Shown here in pieces: positions 58,496 to 64,000 of a stretch of 64,000 nt of DNA. Both the position numbers and the translations under genes were made by a program. Source of the DNA: Pseudomonas saponiphila. Lineage in GTDB: Bacteria > Pseudomonadota > Gammaproteobacteria > Pseudomonadales > Pseudomonadaceae. Below the pieces are notes generated by a model, which saw only the letters and a program-made list of their open reading frames with translations, had not been told where the DNA came from and did no database searches. How positions within the stretch are numbered: the stretch's first letter is position 1; each line of letters starts with the position of its first letter. The DNA lies in NCBI RefSeq assembly GCF_900105185.1, contig NZ_FNTJ01000001.1, positions 1-64,000 of the forward strand. Reading direction: 5' to 3'.

Positions 58496-58711
58496 ATGAC
58501 TATCAAAGCCATCAACGTACGCAACCAGTTCAAGGGCACCATCAAGGAAATCGTCGAAGGCGACGTGCTCTCGGAAATCGATGTCCAGACCGCTTCCGGG
58601 ATTGTCACTTCGGTGATCACCACCCGTTCGGTCAAGGAACTGGAACTGTCCATCGGCAGCGAAGTGATTGCCTTTGTGAAGTCCACCGAGGTGTCGATCG
58701 CCAAGCTATGA
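58496..58711 (+). CDS. ssuF: TOBE-domain molybdopterin-binding protein (SsuF-like)
   Basis: A 71-residue single TOBE domain (MTIKAINVRNQFKGTIKEIVEGDVLSEIDVQTASGIVTSVITTRSVKELELSIGSEVIAFVKSTEVSIAKL). Such proteins bind molybdate or oxyanions. At the end of the ssu operon it corresponds to SsuF of P. putida, needed for sulfonate use, although its exact role is unclear. Start at ATG 58496 with CAGGAGA upstream. Confidence 0.85.
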   Translation: MTIKAINVRNQFKGTIKEIVEGDVLSEIDVQTASGIVTSVITTRSVKELELSIGSEVIAFVKSTEVSIAKL

Positions 58712-58726
58712 GCGAGGCCAGAGATC

Positions 58727-58762
58727 AGCCCCGAAGGGTGCGAGCCCTTCGGGGCTTTTTCA
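58727..58762 (+). terminator. ssu operon terminator
   Basis: AGCCCCGAAGGG (58727-58738) pairs with CCCTTCGGGGCT (58745-58756), followed by TTTTC, 16 bp past the ssuF stop. Confidence 0.9.
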
Positions 58763-58828
58763 TGGGCGCTGTAAATACCGGTCAGATTTGATACTTTCCC
58801 TGCTTTCGGCAAGACCTGAACAGTAAAC

Positions 58829-59746
58829 ATGACAACAGAGCAGGGTCCAAACGCAGGGTATCTGGAGTTCGATCGCGACCACTGGTCGGCGTTACGGGCC
58901 GGAGAACCCATGAACCTGTCGCCGTCCGAGATGGACTCGCTGACCAGTCCGACCCAGCCCATGGCGTCTGAAGAGGTGCGGCAGATCCTGCTGCCCCTGT
59001 CGCGCCTGCTGCATTTGCATGCGGCCCAGGTGCAGTCGCTCAAGGTGCCCCAGACCGGCTTCAAGGCCCCCTATGTGATCGGTGTGTCCGGCAGCGTGGC
59101 GGTGGGCAAGAGCAGTTTTGCCCGGGTCCTGGCGGCGCTCCTGGCCTATTGGCCGGGCAAACCCAATGTGCACCTGGTAACCACGGACTCGTTTCTGTTC
59201 CCCCTGGCCACCCTGCAGGAAAAAAACATCCTGCACCGCAAGGGGTTTCCCGAGTCCTACGATGAACCGCTGTTCGTGGATTTTCTCCAGGCCGTGTGCC
59301 GCAGGGGCGAGGCGGCGCGGATTCCCATCTATTCCCATGTGCGCTACGACATCCTGGCCGATGAGGCGCAGTCGGTGGAGGCGCCGGACATCATCATCCT
59401 CGAAGGCCTGAATGTGCTGCAGGGGGAGCGGGGCCAGGGCTTGAATCCCTTGGACTTCATCGACTTCTCCATTTACGTCGACGCGCCCGAGGAGACGATC
59501 AAGGCCTGGTATCTGGAGCGTTTTGTCTATTTGAAGAACACTGCCTTCCAGTCCCGAGACTCCTATTTCAACAAGTACAAGGGGCTCTCGGACCCCGAGG
59601 CCTTGTCGATGGCGTCCGATACCTGGGACCGGGTCAACTTGAAGAACCTGCTGGAAAACATTCTGCCCACCCGGGAAAGGGCCAACCTGATCATCCACAA
59701 GTCAGCGGATCACAGCATCGACCGGCTGTTGTTGCGCCAGGTCTGA
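58829..59746 (+). CDS. coaA: Type I pantothenate kinase
   Basis: Phosphorylates pantothenate in the first CoA step. A 305-residue P-loop kinase: Walker A GVSGSVAVGKSSFARVL (about residue 90), VTTDSFLFPLATLQEKNILHRKGFPESYD and IILEGLNVLQ. This is the E. coli CoaA class. Pseudomonads usually rely on the unrelated type III enzyme CoaX, so this may be an extra kinase. Start at ATG 58829. It follows the ssu terminator. Confidence 0.92.
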   Translation: MTTEQGPNAGYLEFDRDHWSALRAGEPMNLSPSEMDSLTSPTQPMASEEVRQILLPLSRLLHLHAAQVQSLKVPQTGFKAPYVIGVSGSVAVGKSSFARVLAALLAYWPGKPNVHLVTTDSFLFPLATLQEKNILHRKGFPESYDEPLFVDFLQAVCRRGEAARIPIYSHVRYDILADEAQSVEAPDIIILEGLNVLQGERGQGLNPLDFIDFSIYVDAPEETIKAWYLERFVYLKNTAFQSRDSYFNKYKGLSDPEALSMASDTWDRVNLKNLLENILPTRERANLIIHKSADHSIDRLLLRQV

Positions 59747-59750
59747 GCCC

Positions 59751-60389
59751 TCAAAGCGGGGCGGGGCGCTTGGGCAGGTAGGGCGGTAGATAAAGACTCA
59801 GGTAGGCATCGAACACGCGCATGCCTTCCTCGGCCATGCGCGGGGTGATCTGCCCGTGCTGCTGCACCGAGCGGGCATACACCCGATCCCCGAGCTCCAT
59901 GGCCAGGGCGAACACGTCCACGTCGGCGGGCAATCTCGGCAGCTCGAAGTGCTGATTGAACAGTGTGTGCATCAGGTCCCCCAGCTCGAGGTCGTGCTGG
60001 CGATCGGCCTGGGTGACCTCGGTCAGCCCGTGCTGGGCGAGGATCAGTTGGCGGGCCGCCGCGTCCGCGCCGTAGATGTCGAGCATGCGCTGTTCCACCA
60101 GGCGTGACAGGTCACGCCAGCCCTGGAGTCGCTGGTGGTCGATGGGGGCTTGCAGGCAGGCGCGAAAAGCAGCGTGTACATCGGCGGTCAGGGCCTCCAG
60201 CAGGGCCGGGACGCTGGCGAAGAAGTGATAGACCGACGACGGTGGAATCTGCGCCCGTTCGGCCACGCTGTAGATCGACAGGCTGGCCACGCCCTCGCTG
60301 GCCAGCAGGGTCCGGGCGGCCTCGAGTATCGAGTCGATCCGGGCCTGGCTGCGTGCACGGGGTTTGCGTAGCGGGGCGGTGCGCGTCAT
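59751..60389 (-). CDS. TetR-family transcriptional regulator
   Basis: A 212-residue regulator with HTH RIDSILEAARTLLASEGVASLSIYSVAERAQIPPSSVYHFFASVPALLEAL (residues about 18-67). Convergent with coaA by four bases. Target unknown; the nearest candidate is the polyamine ligase gene to its right, which shares a terminator with it. Confidence 0.88.
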   Translation of the reverse strand: MTRTAPLRKPRARSQARIDSILEAARTLLASEGVASLSIYSVAERAQIPPSSVYHFFASVPALLEALTADVHAAFRACLQAPIDHQRLQGWRDLSRLVEQRMLDIYGADAAARQLILAQHGLTEVTQADRQHDLELGDLMHTLFNQHFELPRLPADVDVFALAMELGDRVYARSVQQHGQITPRMAEEGMRVFDAYLSLYLPPYLPKRPAPL

Positions 60390-60470
60390 CGGTGTCTCCT
60401 ACTGGGCAGCGGGCATTGTACGCGACAGTGCGAGGATTCCTGAATCCGCCGGCCATGGATCCGAGGCACA

Positions 60471-60510
60471 AAAAAACGCCGCGAGCGGTGAGCTACGCGG
60501 CGTTTTTTTT
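60471..60510. terminator. Intrinsic terminator between the TetR and glutamine synthetase genes
   Basis: AAAAAACGCCGCG (60471-60483) pairs with CGCGGCGTTTTTT (60496-60508), so a T tract follows the stem in both directions. It ends the leftward ligase gene at 60522. Confidence 0.9.
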
Positions 60511-60521
60511 GCGACAACCGC

Positions 60522-61898
60522 TTAGACGGTGTGCAGGTACCAGTTGTACTCGAGGTCGGAGATGGAGTGTTCGAACTCCTCCAGCTCGCTCTCTTTGCAG
60601 GCCACGAAGATATCGATGTACTTCGGATCGATGTACTTGGCCATCACTTCACTGTCGTCCAGCTCGCGCAGGGCATCGCGCAAGTTGTTTGGCAGGCTTT
60701 GTTCGTTCTGCTCGTAGCTGTTGCCTTCAGTCGGTGCCGGCGGCTCGATCTTGTTGGTCAGGCCGTGGTGCACGCCCGCCAGGACCGAAGCCATCAGCAG
60801 GTACGGGTTGGCGTCGGCACCGGCGACCCGGTGCTCGATGCGTACCGCATCAGCGGAACCGGTCGGTACGCGAATGGCCACGGTGCGGTTGTCCAGGCCC
60901 CAGCTTGGCGAGTTCGGCACATAGAACTGGGCGCCGAAACGACGGTAGGAGTTGACGTTCGGGCAGAGGAAGGCCATCTGCGCCGGTAGGGTCTCGAGCA
61001 CACCGCCGATCGCGTGACGCAGTGCGGCGTTCTGCTCGGGATCCTCGCTGGAAAAGATGTTCTTGCCATCTTTGTCCAGAACCGAAATGTGGACGTGCAG
61101 ACCGTTGCCCGCCTGGCCCGGGTAAGGCTTGGCCATGAAGGTGGTGTCCATCTCATGGTCGTAGGCGATGTTCTTGATCAGGCGCTTGAGCAGTACCGCG
61201 TAGTCGCAGGCCTTGATCGGGTCGGCCACGTGGTGCAGGTTGACCTCGAATTGCGCCGGGGCGCTTTCCTTGACGATGGCGTCGGCCGGAATGCCTTGCT
61301 CCTTGGCGCCTTCCAGAATGTCCTGGAGGCAGTCGACGTATTCGTCGAGATCGTCGATCAGGTAGACCTGAGTGGAATGCGGACGTTTGCCGGAGATCGG
61401 TGAGCGTGGCGGCTGTGGACGGCCGTTCACATTCTCCTGGTCGATCAGGTAGAACTCCAGTTCGAAGGCCGCGCAGATGGTCAGTCCCAGTTCGTCGAAC
61501 TTGGTCACGACCTGGCGCAGCACTTCCCGTGGATCGGCGAAGAACGGGTCGCCTTCAAGTTCGTGCATGGTCATCAGCAGTTGCGCGGTAGGGCGCTTCT
61601 GCCAGGGTTCATTGCACAGGGTATCGGGGATCGGATAGCAGATTCGGTCAGCATCGCCGATGTCCAGGCCCAGGCCGGTGCTTTCCACCGTAGAGCCATT
61701 GATATCCAGGGCAAAGAGGGAGGCCGGCAGGTTGATGCCTTTCTCGTAAACCTTGTGGAGGCTGGTGCGTTCGATGCGCTTGCCGCGCACCACACCATTC
61801 ATATCCGCAATCAGAAGGTCAACGTACAGAACCTCAGGATGTTCCTTAAGGAACGCGTTCGCTTCGTTAAGCTGAACGGCACGCGGGGGTACCGACAT
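60522..61898 (-). CDS. puuA: Glutamine synthetase-family gamma-glutamylpolyamine synthetase
   Basis: A 458-residue GS-family enzyme. N-terminal EHPEVLYVDLLIADMNGVVRGKRI, FELEFYLI (metal site), MDTTFMAKPYPGQAGNGLHVHISV and RIEHRVAGADANPYL fit the PuuA/SpuI type, which glutamylates polyamines rather than making glutamine. It is divergent from puuD, with a second paralogue beyond that. Start at ATG 61898 (MSVPPRAVQLNEANAFL). Confidence 0.88.
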   Translation of the reverse strand: MSVPPRAVQLNEANAFLKEHPEVLYVDLLIADMNGVVRGKRIERTSLHKVYEKGINLPASLFALDINGSTVESTGLGLDIGDADRICYPIPDTLCNEPWQKRPTAQLLMTMHELEGDPFFADPREVLRQVVTKFDELGLTICAAFELEFYLIDQENVNGRPQPPRSPISGKRPHSTQVYLIDDLDEYVDCLQDILEGAKEQGIPADAIVKESAPAQFEVNLHHVADPIKACDYAVLLKRLIKNIAYDHEMDTTFMAKPYPGQAGNGLHVHISVLDKDGKNIFSSEDPEQNAALRHAIGGVLETLPAQMAFLCPNVNSYRRFGAQFYVPNSPSWGLDNRTVAIRVPTGSADAVRIEHRVAGADANPYLLMASVLAGVHHGLTNKIEPPAPTEGNSYEQNEQSLPNNLRDALRELDDSEVMAKYIDPKYIDIFVACKESELEEFEHSISDLEYNWYLHTV

Positions 61899-62176
61899 GA
61901 TGCAACACCTTTGTTGTTAAAAATATCAATCATTGATCTTTTCTGGTTTCAGTCAACCCGAACGGCATGCCGAAGTCAAGTAAGGCTCTTTACGCCCTAA
62001 TAAAGGGCTGGTGAGGCTCTTTTGGGGCAAAACAGGGCATTTTTTGGGACGCGACTGCCTTGGGTAGCGCAGGCTTGAGCGGGCCGTGTTGTATTTTTTA
62101 CGGGGGTGTTGTGTAAAAAAATGAACAAGGCTAAGCTCGAATCAAACCCATAACAGCAATAATACCGGGGTGTTTC
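61899..62176. promoter_or_regulatory. Divergent promoter region puuA-puuD
   Basis: An AT-rich gap of about 280 bp between the two divergent polyamine genes, without a supported gene. It should contain both promoters and any PuuR-type operator; no clear palindrome was found. Confidence 0.5.
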
Positions 62177-62959
62177 ATGTCTCGCCTGCCGTTAATCGGC
62201 ATCACCGCCTGCTCCAGGCAGATCGGTCTGCATGCTTATCACATCAGTGGCGACGAGTATGTCCAGGCAGTAGCCAGCGCAGCCCAGGGCGTGCCGGTGA
62301 TTCTTCCGTCCCTGGCGCAGCTGGTTTCCCCGTCCGATATTCTGGACGGTCTGGACGGCATCCTCTTTACCGGCTCTCCCTCCAATATCGAACCTTTCCA
62401 TTATCAGGGGCCCGCCAGCGCGCCCGGCACTGCTCATGATTCTGCACGGGATGCCGCGACCCTGCCCCTGCTGGACGCCGCCGTTGCCGCGGGCGTTCCC
62501 GTACTGGGCATCTGCCGCGGGTTTCAGGAAATGAACGTCGCCCTGGGCGGCAGCCTCCACCAGAACGTGCATGAAGTGCAGCCGTTCATGGACCACCGCC
62601 ATGATGAAGAGGCCGACCAGCCCCTGGATGCCTGGTACGCACCGGCCCATGACGTGCACGTCCAGGCCGGCGGTGTCCTGGCGGGCCTGGGCCTGCCGCA
62701 GACGATCCAGGTCAACTCGATTCATGCTCAAGGCGTTGATCGTCTGGCGCCGGGGCTGCGGGTCGAGGCGCTGGCTGCCGACGGCCTGGTCGAGGCCATT
62801 TCGGTCGAGGCCAGCAAGGCTTTTGCGTTGGGGGTGCAATGGCACCCCGAATGGCAGGTAAGCTGCAACCCTCACTACCTGGCCATTTTCCAGGCTTTTG
62901 GTGATGCCTGCCGCCAGCGGGCAAAACAACGCGACGCCGAAGCGTCACACAACGCCTGA
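62177..62959 (+). CDS. puuD: Gamma-glutamyl-GABA hydrolase
   Basis: A 260-residue class I glutamine amidotransferase-like hydrolase of putrescine catabolism, releasing GABA and glutamate. Nucleophile elbow VLGICRGFQEMNVALGGSLHQNVHE with the catalytic Cys (about residue 114), and the C-terminal VQWHPEW with the His and Glu. Start at ATG 62177. It lies 38 bp upstream of a second PuuA-type ligase. Confidence 0.92.
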   Translation: MSRLPLIGITACSRQIGLHAYHISGDEYVQAVASAAQGVPVILPSLAQLVSPSDILDGLDGILFTGSPSNIEPFHYQGPASAPGTAHDSARDAATLPLLDAAVAAGVPVLGICRGFQEMNVALGGSLHQNVHEVQPFMDHRHDEEADQPLDAWYAPAHDVHVQAGGVLAGLGLPQTIQVNSIHAQGVDRLAPGLRVEALAADGLVEAISVEASKAFALGVQWHPEWQVSCNPHYLAIFQAFGDACRQRAKQRDAEASHNA

Positions 62960-62997
62960 CTTAATAGAGAGTCAGGAAACTCAGCCTAGAGGCATTT

Positions 62998-64000
62998 ATG
63001 AGTAACAACCTCGACCAGCTCACCGATTGGTTGAAAGACCACAAGATCACAGAAGTCGAATGCATGATCGGCGACCTGACCGGCATCACCCGGGGCAAGA
63101 TCTCGCCGACCAACAAGTTCATTGCCGAAAAAGGCATGCGTCTGCCCGAGAGCGTGCTGTTGCAGACCGTGACCGGCGACTATGTCGAAGACGACATCTA
63201 CTACGAACTGCTGGACCCGGCGGATATCGACATGGTCTGCCGCCCGGACCATAACGCGGTGTACCTGGTGCCCTGGGCCATCGAGCCCACGGCCCAGGTG
63301 ATCCACGACACCTACGACAAGCAGGGCAACCCCATCGAGCTGTCGCCGCGCAACGTCTTGAAGAAAGTCCTCAAGCTCTACGCCGACCACGGCTGGCAGC
63401 CCATCGTGGCGCCGGAGATGGAGTTCTACCTGACCAAGCGCAGTGATGACCCCGACTACCCGCTGCAGCCGCCGATCGGCCGTTCCGGCCGCCCGGAAAC
63501 CGGTCGTCAGTCGTTCTCCATCGAAGCGGCCAACGAATTCGATCCGCTGTTCGAGGACGTCTACGACTGGTGCGAACTGCAGGAGCTGGACCTGGACACG
63601 CTGATCCACGAGGACGGCACGGCGCAGATGGAAATCAACTTCCGTCACGGCGATGCCCTGTCCCTGGCCGACCAGATCCTGGTGTTCAAGCGCACCATGC
63701 GCGAAGCCGCGCTCAAGCACGATGTGGCCGCCACCTTCATGGCCAAGCCCATGACCGGCGAGCCCGGCAGTGCCATGCACCTGCACCAGAGCATCATCGA
63801 CATCAACACCGGCAAGAACGTCTTCTCCAACGAGGACGGGACCATGAGCCAGCTGTTCCTCAACCACATCGGCGGCTTGCAGAAGTTCATCCCCGAGCTG
63901 CTGCCGCTGTTCGCGCCCAACGTCAACTCGTTCCGCCGCTTCCTGCCGGACACTTCGGCACCGGTGAACGTCGAGTGGGGCGAAGAGAACCGCACCGTGG
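62998..64000 (+). CDS. Glutamine synthetase-family polyamine ligase (partial, 3' end outside window)
   Basis: At least 334 codons of a PuuA/SpuB-type GS family enzyme: NNLDQLTDWLKDHKITEVECMIGDLTGITRGKISPTNKF, MEFYL, TAQMEINFRHGDAL, ATFMAKPMTGEPGSAMHLHQSI. Start at ATG 62998, with CTAGAGGC upstream. It runs off the right edge, about three quarters of the usual 450-residue length. With puuD it forms an spuAB-like pair; it is a paralogue of the 60522-61898 gene. Confidence 0.9.
   Translation, partial: MSNNLDQLTDWLKDHKITEVECMIGDLTGITRGKISPTNKFIAEKGMRLPESVLLQTVTGDYVEDDIYYELLDPADIDMVCRPDHNAVYLVPWAIEPTAQVIHDTYDKQGNPIELSPRNVLKKVLKLYADHGWQPIVAPEMEFYLTKRSDDPDYPLQPPIGRSGRPETGRQSFSIEAANEFDPLFEDVYDWCELQELDLDTLIHEDGTAQMEINFRHGDALSLADQILVFKRTMREAALKHDVAATFMAKPMTGEPGSAMHLHQSIIDINTGKNVFSNEDGTMSQLFLNHIGGLQKFIPELLPLFAPNVNSFRRFLPDTSAPVNVEWGEENRTV

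Overview
The window is about 49 kb of GC-rich Pseudomonas chromosome (roughly 14,940 to the right edge), preceded on the left by the integrase-proximal end of an integrative and conjugative element (ICE). A complete 2,4-diacetylphloroglucinol (DAPG) cluster, phlI-E-D-B-C-A / phlF / phlG / phlH, together with ssrS, pepP-ubiH-ubiI, gcvTHP and ssu genes, points to a plant-associated member of the P. fluorescens complex, most like P. protegens. That species call rests on gene content recalled from memory, not on an alignment.

Positions 1-14,935 carry the end of an ICE whose gene order resembles the Tn4371 family: tyrosine integrase, PDDEXK nuclease, RadC, ParB, DUF932, DUF736, a Xre regulator, DUF2958, DUF6499/DUF2285, a small HTH protein, repA and parA. 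The conjugation genes would lie beyond the left edge. Single-base indels break repA, the DUF6499/DUF2285 gene (three times) and the DUF736 gene, while parB, DUF932, radC, the nuclease and the integrase are intact. One AT-richer cargo gene (9261-11564) encodes an ATPase fused to a HEPN-like RNase domain, resembling the RloC/PrrC anticodon nucleases; it is the most interesting accessory gene. Long untranslated stretches hold hairpins, three iteron-like repeats and three copies of a structured intergenic element.

Positions 14,987-31,098 are core chromosome: EVE-domain protein, folate salvage enzyme, 6S RNA, zapA and a small coiled-coil protein, UPF0149, pepP, two ubiquinone-type monooxygenases, an Fe(III) binding protein with its permease, and gcvT-gcvH and gcvP with a divergent sugar-aminotransferase gene between them.

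Positions 31,106-40,287 are the phl locus. PhlD makes phloroglucinol, PhlACB acetylates it, PhlE exports, PhlG hydrolyses DAPG, and PhlF and PhlH are TetR-type repressors. Palindromes in the phlA-phlF and phlG-phlH intergenic regions are candidate operators, and a perfect 11-bp hairpin separates phlB from phlD.

Positions 40,358-64,000 are mostly core: DUF2388, NfeD/stomatin pair, a chemoreceptor, a stand-alone GspE-type ATPase, an Lrp regulator, CYTH-CHAD protein, argE-argA (with a possible Arg-Arg leader peptide), an OprD-family porin, the sulfonate-sulfur set lsfA-ssuEADCB plus a TOBE protein, a type I pantothenate kinase, a TetR regulator, and polyamine catabolism genes (two PuuA-type ligases flanking puuD). 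I saw no tRNA, rRNA, CRISPR array or transposase.
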